64,000 nt of DNA from Serpula lacrymans var. lacrymans S7.9 (lineage: Eukaryota; Basidiomycota; Agaricomycetes; Boletales; Serpulaceae): NCBI RefSeq assembly GCF_000218685.1, contig NW_006763294.1, forward strand, positions 617,691 through 681,690, given 5' to 3'. The notes beneath the pieces were generated by a model. The model was not told the DNA's origin. It did not search any database and saw only the letters and a program-made list of their open reading frames with translations. Made by a program: the position numbers and the translations under genes. Within the stretch, counting starts at the first letter, position 1, and each line of letters begins with the position of its first letter. This document shows positions 13,301-26,231 of the stretch, piece by piece.

Positions 13301-16300
13301 CTGTACTTCCACCCGGTGTTCAAAATTATCAATCTCATCGACATACTGTGTCATGTGTTTGTTCTCAAAAGCCCCACGTTTATGGGGGGCAGAATTGTAA
13401 TGTACCGCTCTGGCTGCGTCCTTTTGGTTATTTCTCTCTCTAGACCGGAGATGAATCGTTTCGCGAACATTCTTTGCAGCTCAATGATCGCATTCCATTT
13501 GCGACAGAGATTCTATTGCCTATTGCTATTTGTTAGGCCATGTCACGGTCGAATTCATTACTTTCTACCATATCGTATGATTTCGTATTTCTTTTCACAT
13601 ACATTATGGTAAGCAAACCGGTTCGATTCGTGATTCGTGTTAGGCTCGCTGCGTACACAATCATTAACAGCCTGTTTCCACGGGGGTAGGAGTCAACTGC
13701 GGTGGAGCCGCTGGCAGCAGTTTTAATGTTAAGGTGTGGGTATGTTGTATCAGAGCTTTACAGTACAGGAGATCGTCACTATAGTTGTAATGCTCAAATG
13801 GACTCAGCATCACTAAAATGTGAATACCGCCGGTGAACAGACGCAAGCTTACGGTAAATGCCGTGGTAGTGTAAGCGCCTTGTCAATCTCCCTACAAGCG
13901 CTCGCGGGCGCTTGAAACCAAGAGCACTCATCCCAGCGCTTATTTCACAATCTTCGTCTTTTTCACGCATCCAAGTTACTCTCATTTCCTTATCTCTGCT
14001 ATGATATTGGTACAGCATGTGCGGCTACTATGAAGCGCACAGAGCAACTGATTTGATGCCAGAAACTGTCACCGTCCTCGTAAGCATCTCCCGAGTCGAG
14101 TCAAGTGCTATATCAGCACACCGAATTACGATGAGGCAACATTCCATTCATACCACCCGCCGCCCAGTCCGGGTTTTAAGGGTCGCTGAAAGGCTGACGA
14201 CCTGCTATTTCTATTAGAAAACCTGTACCTTCTAGACTGTTTAAGGCTTACGCTCTCAGGTTTGAAGTCTGCTATGCAGATTTTGACAGCGGCATGCACA
14301 GCCTCCCCCCCTTCTCAAACTCTCAAGCTTTGGCTGTGGCCGCATGATGGTGATATATCATTATATATCATCACCAGAGGGGCGCGTTAGTGCATCTGTA
14401 AGACGGTAAGAGAGGGCATCGCGATGTCAATATGTTTTGTCAAATCACCCCTTGCAGATCATTCCCGTACATCCCCTGGGCCAGTGGGCGCGTTGAGCAC
14501 CCTATATATGGGCTGCATCACTCGAGTCACTTTTGTCCAAGTTTTGGCGGCTACGCAAACATCGGAACTGGTGCTAGACGTATGGAGATTGCCTAATCCC
14601 AGATATATCGACTTGCCCTTGCCTTCTGGTATTATAATCTTGCTTCTCGCCCGACAGTGCTGTTTCTCCCACCTGATGCCGATGGAAAATTTGCCCATCA
14701 TCCCACGAGAAAAGGAAAAAAAAAAAGGAGATGTGAGCCCACATGTCTGTGCTACTTTTATGCGGAAGATAGGTGATGTTACAGCGCCGTGGTATGCTAC
14801 AGCGCTCGAGTAATTCACTAGCTGAAGCTTGGAAGTCCTATACTGCAAACCTCCATGCCCGGCGTCCATCATCATTCACTCTGTTTCTCCTCGCTGGCTT
14901 AGGGCGCTATCGCGTCGGTATTTGTATTTTCACGCGTTTAAACCCGTTGATAGACTCCCTTGCACACAGGTGCAGCTCATAACCTTCTTGAGCGGAGACC
15001 GGGGTTCGCGCAGGTTAGCAAATCTGTGTACTGGTGTGGTATGGAGAAGTTGTCATGATCGTTGCTCTCTACTAACCCCACCAGAGGGGCCGGTCCTTAG
15101 TCACATGCTGCTGGTGCCTTCATGCTCATGCTCATTTCTTCCGGGCGTATTGTAGGTCCGTTGAGAGCTGCAATTGAAGAGCATAGCATGTCGTGATTTC
15201 TTTCCCCCCCCTTACTCAATAGTATCCGCGAGACTGGATGTCGTTTCATCGTCCTGCGCAATCCGTGACTCGTTTTCACTCGAAATCATCAGATCGTATT
15301 GCTAACCTCATTCGCATGTCCGTTGGTTGATGACAATTCGAAACAGCATTATAATTTCTGATGGAAAATGTGAAAATGTAGAGTTCACTTCGTGGCCATC
15401 ATTAATTTTTTTCCCCCTTCTTTCCCCGAGGATTTTGTGGGTGTCACGTATTTTCTAAACACCGGGAAAATGATATTGACGTTGTTTTTACTTTTTTCGT
15501 GCATGGAGGTGCGTCATGTCCCTGTTTTTCTTTCTGATTATCAGTTGAAGTCTAAACATGCACCTACAACTACAACTACATCATACCAGTGTCATAATCC
15601 TCGGATCAGAATCAATGGAATATGGAGTCAAGAGCACCCAAGGCTTGATGAGTCTAAATCGATTCTTGCTGCTGTATAGCTCATGTGACATTTTTCGTGG
15701 TTCCCAGCGTTGTGGCGCTTTCTCTGCATCCATGACTAGCGTCCGAAGACGCTTGTCCTCGCGTTTGTTGTATTGTTCAGCGCGTCTGGGAAGCGTCGTG
15801 ATGTTGTGGGCCTTCTGCTCGGTTCGGGATGTACGTCATTGATTTGGACTAGTTCGGTCTCCTTACGACGTTGAAAGCATGTCTGATTCTTAGCCTGCAA
15901 CTAGGTTATCGCATGCACAGTACTAACGCAGCTCTGCGAGGCTACGTGCACTCTTAGAGTTAGGTTTGATGAGATCCAGTGACTAGTGGTGATAACTTGC
16001 CGGTGATCAAGACGCGCTGCGAGGATAAGCACATGTTGACATCGTTACTCTCCCGGCGTCCTCACAGAAAATTCTGCGTTATCTCGTCGCTCATAATGCT
16101 ATGCTTCATGAATCCACAAACCTTGCTGTATGCATGGTGAGTACGGCACATAGGTTTATGAATCATTTTATGCGCTCTAGCCGTCGATGGGAAACCGGTC
16201 ATGCAACTTTGATCTTGCAGCGTCTTATCCGAGGACTGGTCGGTCAAAGAAAGGAGTGACGCCTTCAATCACCACAACATATGTTTTGCCATGTCTTTGA

Positions 16301-17041
16301 GCAGGTGAAAGCACCCTCGATCACTGATTGTGGAGTGTTTGACATGTTTTTCCAAAAACGCGCGTATTGCAGCCTTTGTTATCAACCTCCTTATCTGGCT
16401 CAATGGTTGGATCAGGCCGCCTCTCATCCTCAAATTACCTTGCAGAAGGACACGTGCGTATACGCCATTGGCTGTTATTTTCGACCTTCCTCAATCTCCT
16501 TCCCTTCCATTGAACGATAGCCTGTGAGGATGTTTCCATTCAGTTCTTCAATCGAAATTGAACGTTGTAGGCCTTCCATTCGCGGCGATCTATGTTTATG
16601 TTCAACATCTACACGAAGACCCTTATGGCGATACAATTCGATTTGGTGTAGTCTCTTTGCTTCGTTTTCTGGCAGCTGTGCTTCATAGGACGATGGTTTC
16701 GAAATATCCCAGGCCGCTTGATGCGACATGTATCCTATATATCTTTGCAGAGCTTTGCGCATCGACACCGCCTAGGCAATGAGGATGAGACTCGAAAATA
16801 GTCGATGGGTGTTGATGCGCCGGCAGAGAGCAAGCTACAAGGTGCAGTGACTGTATGCAGTTTAGTCCTAGTAGCCTATGTTATTGCCACATTGCCAAGC
16901 ATGGTTGTATTTTGCCGTGACACCCGCGGGCTGCGCCCCCACGACCCTTTGAACTCATAAGCAATATGAACACAGCTGTGTTCTGCTCCCTCCTTTGCTT
17001 TTGCCATCCCACCCAACATACCATAATTGCTTTAGTCGTGT
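10328..17041. other. 6.7-kb stretch without recognised gene
   Basis: The longest frames are 130-160 codons (11552-11968 plus, 13139-13612 plus, 14459-14875 minus). None shows a family signature or splices into something longer that I can recognise. A short near-palindrome of the TGATATATCA type occurs at about 14350-14373. A tRNA A-box-like string near 12137 was checked and does not fold. No transposon ends are seen. For an Agaricomycete this is a long gene-free interval. Confidence 0.45.
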
Positions 17042-20000
17042 ATGAGCACTTTCACGCTCCAGCGGCGTTTGACCAACAGCCTCCTAGGACATTTGACAAG
17101 CGTAGAACATGGCCAGTATTATGCTTATAGCAGCAGGACTGCAGTGCATTTAAAAAGGCGTATGCTTCTACCTCTGGTGTCGGCACGTACGACGCGTTTT
17201 TATGCTACTACGCCGACTGAAAAACCTCCTGAACCTTGCGAATCGCTAAGCTGCGAGAGCTCAGCCGCTGCTGGAACGCGTTCTGGGGGTGTCGATGATG
17301 GGAGTTCGAGCAGTCGGCGTAAAGGACGTGCTTCAGGAGATGGAAGCGGCAGTGTCTTCCCCATCACAAGTTCGCCGATGCTGGATGCAGCACTCACCAC
17401 TATCGTTGGTCTCGGAATGGGTAAGTCATATCGACATTCTTCGGTGTTCTCATCAGGCGTGCAAGCCAATCCGAGCTGGATCGCTTGCTCTCCCAAAACA
17501 AATTTGCTCTTCTTGCAATGATGATGCTCCTATCGTTCCAAGGACCCTGCATGTCCTTACGGTTCGCTCCAGTCGCGGAATGGTCGAGATTTAGTGTTCT
17601 TTAATGTTGGAATGACTCATCAGCTGAGTTTAGGGCAACTTCATAATAGGGTTATGGCAAAGGCCAGCCCTCCGCACCGCATGCCCTAGGACCGTTGATT
17701 TGGGCAGTCTTACCCCATCCCATTGAACTTTCTGTTTCTGTCCTCTGTCACGAGGTCGCCATCGATGGGATTGATTATTTGCACGATAGGCAAAATTATC
17801 ATGGTTTGCGGAACCTGAACCTGTTTAGTGACTCGGAGGGAGACCTGCTTCTCTGTTCTCTGTGTACGCGTTCCTTTCTTCGTGCTTGGCCCCATCGCTT
17901 TTGTGTATAAGTTATATGCGCTAAGCTGCTTGTTATTTAGTATTTCTCGGTGGTGTGGCGTATCTGGCATGGTATAAAAAGAATGTTTTGGACAAAGTAA
18001 GTCCTGGCTCTATAATCTAATCAGTATGACAAGTTTTCGTTCATACAAATGTGCGATTTAGATAGAATTAGCCTTTGCCCCAGGTTATGACCCCGCACTT
18101 GAGCTTGCCAACAACTCTGTCAAAATACAAAATCTGGAAACCTCTGATGATTCAAAAGAGTTCGGTAGTGACATTGACATCCCCTGGACCGAACATCTAC
18201 GGCGCCAAGAACAAGACTTGGTAGATGCCATCATCACAGGCGAAGAGACGGGACACTACTACGTGCTCGTTGGCCCCAAAGTGAGATACCGATTGAGATT
18301 GGTTTAAATCTGTTATCAGTTTGATAAACTCCTATTCCTTAGGGCGGAGGGAAATCCACCATGGTGTTTGATGCCATGCGGGGTATTCAGGCGGAGGGTG
18401 TCGCTTTTCTCGAAGCTCACCCTGACCTCGAAGTTTTCCGTCTGCGCCTTGGCAAGGCGTTAAATTATGAATTCAATGAGGATTCTCAAACGGGTTTGTT
18501 CCAGCGACGAGATCCTAGAGAAGGTGCGTGGAATTTCACAAGGGGTCCACGATGTACATCTGATCCGTCTGATCCTCATCACTTGTATTAGCCGGTCCCG
18601 CATTGGATATCGAACGGGGCAAGTGCACCTAGTCATGATTCACTTCAATTCAATTTGACATCCCTTCAGCACTTACCAAACTTGAAAAAGTCGCACTGCG
18701 TCTTGCACGTCGGAGGGGGCGTCCTTTAATATTGGTTATCAATAACATTCAGCACTTTCATAATGATGAAGAAGGACGAAATATGCTTCTGCAACTGCAA
18801 CAACGCGCAGAAGCTTGGGCAGCGGGTGGTCAGTATTGTTTTTCTGGTCGCAGTGCGTTTACTAATGACTACCATGATCGAGTAGGCATTTTAACGGTCG
18901 TTTTCAACACGTGAGTACTTTCCAAGTCCAGCATCTTTATCAGCCTTACGTTTGCTATAGGGATGACTCGTGGCCTTTCTTGGCAATGCGTAAGATTACA
19001 ACCTTTGTTTGAGGAATGGAGCTGATCTTGTGTCTTAGGCAAAAGTGCTAGTCGAATGCACGTAAGTTAGCACCATCAAGGTCTCCCATTACCTTATTCA
19101 CAACGTATTTTAGGTCATTTCTATACACGACTTGAATAGCACACAAGCGGAACAAGCACTAACTCAAATTCGACGTACAGCAAGGAAACCATTGACGAGT
19201 CTGAACGATCCAAAAGAAGTCGTATCGCTCCTTGGTGGTCGACTCGCCCTCCTCAATAGGGCTAGTCGAGCAGATGACATGGTACAATCCGCGCGAGAGA
19301 TGCTAAGGTTCGAAAAAGCATGGCTGCAAAGCCAGATTGGCCTCATCCCTGATTGTGACGATGACGTTATGGACGAGGTACGCCAACCTTTCACTCCAAA
19401 AAACTATCTGTTTAGCTCGTTGTGGGTAGCAAAAATGGAGCTCGTGTTCGTGGCTGTTGTTGCGTGAGTTCGTCAAGTTGCGCCAAGAGCAAGAACTCGC
19501 TAGAAAGGAGGCTGGTGACGATAGCAATTTGGACCCCATTGATCTTCCTTCCATTCCATATGTCGGTATACGTGCCAATAATTTGATGTGACACTGTACT
19601 CACTTCATAGTAGTGGCGATGTCGCCAAATCATGACACGGCCCGATTTCCTGGAGGGTCAGCCAGTTTATTTGATCTTATGCTATCATTCATGCTGACTT
19701 ACAGACATCACAAGACCTGGATAGAGTCAACATAATATCCATCGATGTAAGCCCAGCATTGTAACCTATCACTTACAACTCGAAATAATCTTAATACCTT
19801 CAGATCAACTTGGACGTACGCCCAGACTCGATGCTGATTCTACATGCTGCACGTGAAGTTGTAGAGGAAGATGGTTTTGAAGACCTCTTGGACAACGTAC
19901 AAAACAGGGTTGATGCAATCGAGAGCCTCCATCGCACCAGGGAGTTGACGGTTAGTAACCACCATTGTTCACATATGTTTTGGAATTCATACTTAAATTG

Positions 20001-20080
20001 GTTCCCAACAGTTCAAGGACCTTGTTCCTGGTGACAAGCTCAGACTATCGGTTGACAAGGGAGGTTCGCTGGCCAAGTAA
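17042..20080 (+). CDS. mitochondrial P-loop ATPase-like protein, 15 exons, 593 aa
   Basis: Exons: 17042-17420, 17941-17996, 18062-18280, 18343-18523, 18592-18618, 18670-18825, 18886-18910, 18961-18989, 19039-19061, 19114-19377, 19430-19561, 19614-19656, 19715-19746, 19804-19950, 20012-20080; all phases agree. The N-terminus is Arg/Ser-rich without acidic residues, like a mitochondrial presequence. Exon 1 joins exon 2 inside one hydrophobic helix (TIVGLGMG then VFLGGVAYLAWY), a likely inner-membrane anchor. Then comes a Walker A loop (GPKGGGKST, about residues 216-224) and LILVINNIQHF at the Walker B position. The later part (RMHVISIHDLN, IMTRPDFLED, INLDVRPDSM) is conserved-looking but unnamed. 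It resembles Yme2/Arch_ATPase-like P-loop proteins; exact function unknown. Oddities: a 520-nt first intron, a GC-AG intron after exon 5, and Asn where Walker B normally has Asp. Confidence 0.82.
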
Positions 20081-20542
20081 TTAATACCAGCTGGCCGGTC
20101 TCACCGTATCGGTCTTAGCTTTAACTACTGTATCCCGCAAGAACTAACTCTTATAATCCCAGTATATATCGTAGCAACTTGCAATAACACGACTTCCCTC
20201 AACACCAGTGGACATGTCAAATAAACTGTTCATAGCGCTGACGACTTGAAACTTAATATCAGGCGAAAAGGGGAGTGGAGGCGGATCCCGTCTAAGCGGG
20301 TCATCCGTCGAATGTAATCCTTTTCATTTATCCACTCCGTGTGATGACTATTGTCAGCGATAAAGGAAACAGTAAACGACATAACGGAAACAGAGGCAGT
20401 ACCAGTAAGAGAGCATTATGGAACAGAAAAATACTACAACGCAATAAGTAACGATTGGTCCGCGATTTTTGCTTTTAGTTTGGTGGTAGAGGAAGGGAAT
20501 ACATTATTGAGCAACAGGACAGGGGGAGGGGATCAATTTTCT
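20081..20542. other. convergent intergenic region
   Basis: 3' flanks of the plus-strand ATPase gene and the minus-strand Nab2 gene. No further gene seen. Confidence 0.6.
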
Positions 20543-22774
20543 TCAGACAGCAATGGGGAAGGCTTTAGACTCGTCTTTCTTGTTGGCGGCAGCCTCCGCC
20601 TCGGCGACAGCTTTCTTCTTCTCCTCAATCTCCTTAATTTGCCTTTCCAACTTGTCTTTCATGTTTTCGCCAGCCTTGTTAGTGTTAAATGTGACGCTTC
20701 TGTGAGGACTAGGCCCACCCATAGTGCCTGTTTCAGGTGCTTGTATGCTGATCATCGGAGCAGTGGTAGAAAGTCCGCGATGGAAGGTTGATGGCAACAC
20801 GCGTCCCTCAGGATGTTGGAATGGACATGTTGCACGAGTACAACCAGCCCCGAAACGACACTGTTGGGCAAAGTGGTTGTTCGACGATGGGCGGGGCGGG
20901 TGTGTGTACGGACAATTTGGACGAGAGCACGCCACGCCAAATCTACATGGAATGGTAGGATGGGAGTAGGGCTGGGCAGCAGGAGTAGGTGGAGAAACGA
21001 CGGTAGGCGGTTTTTGATGTTCTGCACCTGTGATTAAAAGCATGTGAGCACTTCGACAAGAAATCAAATGCAAGATATTTACCTGGCGAGTTAATGGCAG
21101 GACTAGTATGGGATTTGATACAGTCTTTGTCTTTGCACTCTCTGCCTTTCTCGCAAGCTTCATTGCTTAAAACAACACCGCTTTCAGCAGTGGCCACGGG
21201 CGACGGATGAGAATAGCGGCATTGCGAGTTAGTGCATTTTGTCGCAAATTTACAAAGCGTAGGGGACTGAGGACGTTCGGGAAGTGCATAAGCTATCCGT
21301 TGTGATGGGGATGGTGCTGTTGCACCTGCAGCGACCGGTGCGGGGTTGAGAGTAGAAGCCAATGTAGGCACAGGAGTTGCTATTGGAATTGCTTTAGAAA
21401 ATTCGGAGACGAGAGGAACCGATGTCTCTGCCTGCACAGGTAGCACGGCATCGAAACCTGAAGCATTTGGCTGAGCTGCGGGCGACGATGGTTGACCTCC
21501 CCTCCCTCGTCCCACGCCTCGACCTCCCCGACCAGAGCCCCTGCCTCTACCGTTATTCATGGGCGGGAAGCCGCCCGCTCCTCCCACATTGTCATTGAAC
21601 ATCCCCATGTCTGGCATCACCCCCTGCATTGGAAAGCCATTATTCATGAATTGACCAGTGGAAGGATTAAGCATTCCCATCGAAGATGCCATTTGCGCCA
21701 TGAGGGCCATTTGGTTCATCATCATCTCTTGTAAAACCAAAGGATTGGTAATTCCCGTCATAGCACTCATATCCATACCCGGCATGCCATTCGGGAACCC
21801 TGCCATCATCATGCTAGGATCGGGCGAGTTACTAGTTATATTGTCAATCCGAGCTTGGATGTCGTCTCGAGGAAATCCTTGCGAGTTACCATTCCGCACA
21901 GGACCTGCAGGTCCCCCTACTCGCTCCAGCAGACTCCTGGAATTGGTGGTGTTGGCATTATTATCACGGAACATAGCACGAGGACCGGTCGGGAGATCTG
22001 TCCTCCTCGATTTTGCAGGGCCTTGGCCACTCGGCGAGGGAGATCGTGCAGATGCTGTTCGTTTTTGAGCTGAAGGTGACGTGGACGGCAGAGCCTGCGA
22101 TATAGCCTGCTGATAAAGCGGAGCACCTACACGCTGTGTATTTGGCGGACGGCGAGCTGGGTCCGTGGGTATATGCGGGGGAACATCACGGGTAGTCTTG
22201 GGTTCAGGTGGCGGCTCAGAAGGCACCGCAGGTGCTTGGGATGGAGATTCGGATTCTGGTGCTCCCTTTGCGGCTTCAATGAATAACCAATCGGTAAAAC
22301 TAGGATCTACAGCCATGCATTAGATGAAAAGACAACACGCGAGTAATAAGAGTTCTACACACCAAAATCTGTGCCAATCACTGTAGACGATAGACATTAG
22401 TACAGAACAAATGTAAAATCAAAATGAGCTTACAATCCTCAAGTTCAGACGTTATTTGAGCTGTGGAAATAATTAGCGTGACGCGCCAAATGACTAGCGT
22501 TGTGCTCACCTGCGGTTTTGTTATTGATTATCATTATGGTTATATATTCAGCCATGACGGGATCTACAAGTAATATGAGATGCTTTTCAGGTTATAGCAA
22601 AAGACATTCTTACCAGCATCAGGACTGTAACCTCGTGCGGTCAGTTCATCCTGGATAGATGTCTGTGTGAAAGAGGTGAGTAAAAGGAAGAAAAAAATAC
22701 AAGGAGAGCGAGGGCGTTGTACGCACCTGAAGTGACACTGCACGGTCTGTTCCAATAGTAAGGCCAAAGGGCAT
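20543..22774 (-). CDS. NAB2: Nab2/ZC3H14-type nuclear poly(A)-RNA-binding protein
   Basis: Seven exons (22727-22774, 22614-22662, 22510-22563, 22434-22460, 22363-22380, 21083-22306, 20543-21027) give 634 aa; all phases agree. The first five small exons encode a Nab2 PWI-like N-terminal domain (MPFGLTIGTDRAVSLQ, TSIQDELTARGYSPDA, PVMAEYITIMIINNKTA, ...DFDPSFTDWLF). The middle is disordered, with a Met-rich stretch and an RGG-like patch (GRGRGSGRGGRGVGRGRGG). Four tandem C-x5-C-x4-C-x3-H zinc fingers follow (CKFATKCTNSQCRYSH, CEKGRECKDKDCIKSH, CRFGVACSRPNCPYTH, CRFGAGCTRATCPFQH), then a C-terminal charged helix (KDKLERQIKEIEEKKKAVAE). Known role of the family: binding poly(A) tails in the nucleus, tail-length control and mRNA export. 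The micro-exon structure at the 5' end is typical of basidiomycete genes. Confidence 0.93.
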
Positions 22775-25080
22775 GATGAGTGTAGCAAAGAAAGAGTAGT
22801 GGACGTTAGACGACGACGTTGAGCAAAGAGAGGACGACTTTGGGTCTCCGATAAGTATAGCCACCCGGCCGAACATGATTATGTAAGCCTTCCCTTCCTC
22901 TTCGCCGTCACCGCGTCAGCCACTTCACCAGACCGTACTCCGGTCAGATACGAAACATAGTTCATTGGACCACTGTACTAACACTCCGTCTTTTTGTAGT
23001 AAGTTTTGGAGACCTCGAAAACGTCGGTTCAATTCATTCTTCAATTGAGAGCGTCTTGGATCTTCACACACGAGCACTCTTACGTCGACATACTTCAGTC
23101 AAGTAAGGTTTGGCCACAAGCTACCATAATGGCAACAATCGCTGGGCTCGATGAAGCGCCAAGGGGTGTAATTGCAGCCCACGAATTCCCGCGATAATTC
23201 AGGACAACGAGCTCAAAAACCCTACTCAAACTGCAGGCCTAAAGCAAAGAATCAATTGAATAACGCAAACGCCCTCGCCAAGTTATCCATGGACAAAGAC
23301 CTGATAACTGTGGTCCCAGTCCAGGCGTAAGATATTAAACACAAGGCGATACACGTGATTCATGTTACTCCAGGTATTGTGCCCCAAGAGACTTTCTTCT
23401 TAATAATCTAGAGATACTGCGCAGAGGCGTCAAACATTTGGCCAGCACAAGAAATCCAGCAATTGCTGATACTATCTTTCAGTTCCTAAGGCAGCTGAAA
23501 GTAGCAAAGTGCATGTCTTTCACGACACATCGCATTTGTCGTGCATCCAGCATATCAGCATGCCACTATCATTTATTCTGGAAGAATCGGTGATATTTCA
23601 CCACGAGAATATACCTTGATCTACTTCAGAGGTGGAGCTGGGCACGATTCGTTTGCCCCGGTACCAGATATTATTATTCCTGGTTTCTGGTAAAATCTGT
23701 TAGTGATACCCTCGATAAACGCTACAGCATCTATTAAAATGGACAGTTCCTCACCCCATCGTATTCCTAGATGGGTACGTTCAAAGATTTGTGTATCCTT
23801 GACGAGTTGGTGTCTCACGTCAAAAAGGTCCAGCAACTCTAGACTCAAATGCGCTGAGCATCAGACCAGCCCTCACGTCGTTCACAACTGTCGGCACGAT
23901 AGTAGACCTATTCAAATAAATCAAGTCCCCCTTCGCCATTTTCTCATTTGTCCCTGACGACCCGTCAAGTCCTGTGTCAAAGCTTCAATCCAAGTTGTAT
24001 ATGGGAACATCGTCACTTTCTACTTAGGACAACCAGGTAGAGTCATTAGCATGGACCGAAGGATTTTCCCGGGCTTTGCTGCGAGGTATACCTAATGCCG
24101 ATTAGAACGACGTCTTTGTTATTTCATGTCAAGGCGCAAGTTTTATAATAATATGAGTCATGTCAATAACAAACGAGCCCCTACGAACGCTATCCATCAT
24201 ACGTCAACTCAGTACTCCAGGTTCTTCACTTAACCACTCATTCTGCGTTTCTCGCTGATGCTTACTCTGATAGTCCCCTAGTGACCTAGTGATGAAGCAA
24301 AAAGCCATCCTGTCCTCAGCCAACCTGGGGTATATGTTGTTTTGCATATAGCTGCAGCACTCAATGCCCATCTAATAATAACATGGTTTCTTGACGATGG
24401 GCCTTACCCAAGTTGGACACCTTGTACTGGCATTTTTTCCGCCAGTAACGCGTATTGCCCATTCGAAAGCGAAAGCGGCGGATCCCGACAGAATTATTAC
24501 AATGCGAACATCTTGCTCAGGAGTGACTCTTATAACCATGGCGGATCGCACTTCATGGCATGATCGCACTCTCCAGTTTATACACATTATTTGAGTACAT
24601 ATCGTTGGACATACATGGAGTGAGAAATACATTGAAGAATCCCCAGGCATCAGATGTTCGTGAGGTTTCCAGCAACGTTAGTATACGGTACGTGTCGATA
24701 ACACTGGAATAAATGAACCCTCCTGAGATCGATGTTGTTCGGTAGTTGCGAGTCATCACATTCAAGATAGTGTGAGTACGTTCAGGCTGAGTTATTCGCA
24801 TGACTCTGCTATGCTAGGACATTTAGCAAGAAAATGTTCTTCATTCAAGCAGACTAGGAAGTACACTGGAACTCGCGTATATTCATATTTCTTTTCTTCT
24901 TTATCGCATATCAAAAGTCTGACAGAGTATCTCTTTCAGAAATTTGAAGCCCTCGCACATCGACAACCAAGAAAATATCTGCTAGAAACATTAAAGTAAG
25001 GACAATATTTGGCATGTTAGATATAAAACAAAACTTCACCTTACACCACCAACGTTTGGGCAGCGACACAGGCAAACCCA
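22775..25080. other. intergenic region with unassigned coding-like fragments
   Basis: Contains the Nab2 promoter side and minus-strand frames that read like real protein but cannot be assembled: 23848-23621 (LLDLFDVRHQLVKDTQIFER...) and around 24650-24372 (VTPEQDVRIVIILSGSAAFAF). No family recognised. They may be exons of a decayed multi-exon gene. Confidence 0.4.
23621..23848 (-). pseudogene. coding-like fragment of unknown gene
   Basis: A 75-codon frame without its own ATG start. It has protein-like composition (VRHQLVKDTQIFERTHLGIR, then EELSILIDAVAFIEGI). A plausible acceptor (CTCAG) precedes it. Neighbouring exons were not resolved, so it may be one exon of an intact gene or a relic. 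Confidence 0.25.
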
Positions 25081-25336
25081 TCAACGCCTGGCGTAGTTAC
25101 GCCCACCAGCTACTCGTCACCGTTAAGTATAAATGTGCACATCGACGGGAAAAAATCTTACCCTGTTGGGTGACAGATGAATCGTTTCCGGAGTTGGTGT
25201 TGTTAGTGGTGTTAGTGTTGTCAGAGTTTACTCGACGAGAGTTGTCGGTGTGATTGGTGTTGGTCTGGTTTCCAGCAACATCATGGTATGTGCCGATGTT
25301 AGCGCCAGCTTTGTCACCGTGTTGGACGAAAGGCAT
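25081..25336 (-). CDS. small Asn-rich DVAGNQ protein, copy A (67 aa)
   Basis: Exons 25162-25336 and 25081-25109 (donor GTAAGA, acceptor GAGTAG) give 67 aa: MPFVQHGDKAGANIGTYHDV, then AGNQ, then a tail almost entirely of Asn, Thr, Ser and Asp, ending ...AGGRNYARR. A TATA box (TATAAAAGG) lies about 70 nt upstream. Two further copies on the same strand (starts at 28918 and 31581) share MPF-x-Q-x-G, TY[NH]DVAGNQ, the Asn/Thr-rich tail, the position of the first intron, and a short second exon that begins [A/T]G and contains Gly and basic residues. That conserved architecture across diverged copies argues the gene is real. No enzyme domain is present. The motif resembles Gly/Asn-rich N-terminal motifs I associate with fungal prion-like or NLR-linked proteins, but that link is inference. 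Confidence 0.6.
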
Positions 25337-25404
25337 GATTGATATGGTAAAATGTTATGAAGGGATGTGAGTAACTGAGGGAGTACTTTCAACTTGAGAG
25401 GACG

Positions 25405-25413
25405 CCTTTTATA
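25405..25413 (-). promoter_or_regulatory. TATA box of DVAGNQ copy A
   Basis: TATAAAAGG on the minus strand about 70 nt before the ATG at 25336. An equivalent box stands in front of copy C (31672-31680) and a weaker one in front of copy B (28990-28999). Confidence 0.5.
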
Positions 25414-26231
25414 CTGGACAAAATCAGAAGAATGCCTCTACGTCCCGCAACTTCCGTGAGAGAGCACGACATTTCTGCACACTGAGATATTAGGATATCA
25501 ACCCTAGAGGAACATCAACGCTATGTACCCTTCGACGCCATCCAAAAGGGTGTCTTCTAACGGCTCGCGTGAAGGACATCAGGAGTGACTGCTCTGTCCC
25601 ACTGCGGACATGATAAGATATAGTTTCATGATGGCTGAGATAGTCAACCAAGCGTTTCCTTGAAGAACCGAGTACGGGATATCCCAGGGATCCATGCATT
25701 GAAGTTGCCATAGTCAGGGAATCGGAAGTTCTGAATGCGAATGTTCCGCGGTATCTTCTGATATAATATTCCGCTGGGTCAGTACATCCATTATAAGATG
25801 ATGATAATAAAAGTACTCACTGTACTGAGTTAACTTGAATAACTGCCATTGGCTACTCTCAAAGCACTAGCTAAGTTACCTTAACAGGACATCGAGACCG
25901 TGCCAAGAATGCTAACACACGCCGTATTGTCCTGCAGATTAGCGCCTTTCAATCATGTGCTCCCATAACAGCGCCGGCTGCTAAAGACCAATCACCACGA
26001 GATACCAAAGAACGTATGAATGCGCCTTCGAGCCGAAGTCTCGTTAGACATACATATCAAGAAATGTCATAGGATCCATTCCATTGCGACATTGGTAAGA
26101 CCTGAGTTCTTTATAGGTGTGGGTAGCCAGTCACACACATAACATGAGACTTCAAGCCGAAGGACTAACATATCTCAGTAAGAAAAAGGCTAATCTGACC
26201 CATAATGAGAAGTGACCAGGGCTAGGCCAGA

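Noticed and set aside
13139..13612. 157-codon plus-strand frame
   Set aside because: No domain, no splice context and an AT-driven hydrophobic composition; left within the gene-free interval.
14345..14380. Hairpin/palindrome TGATATATCA...TGATGATATA-like as a regulatory element
   Set aside because: Short AT-rich inverted repeat with no gene context; expected by chance in a long AT-rich interval.
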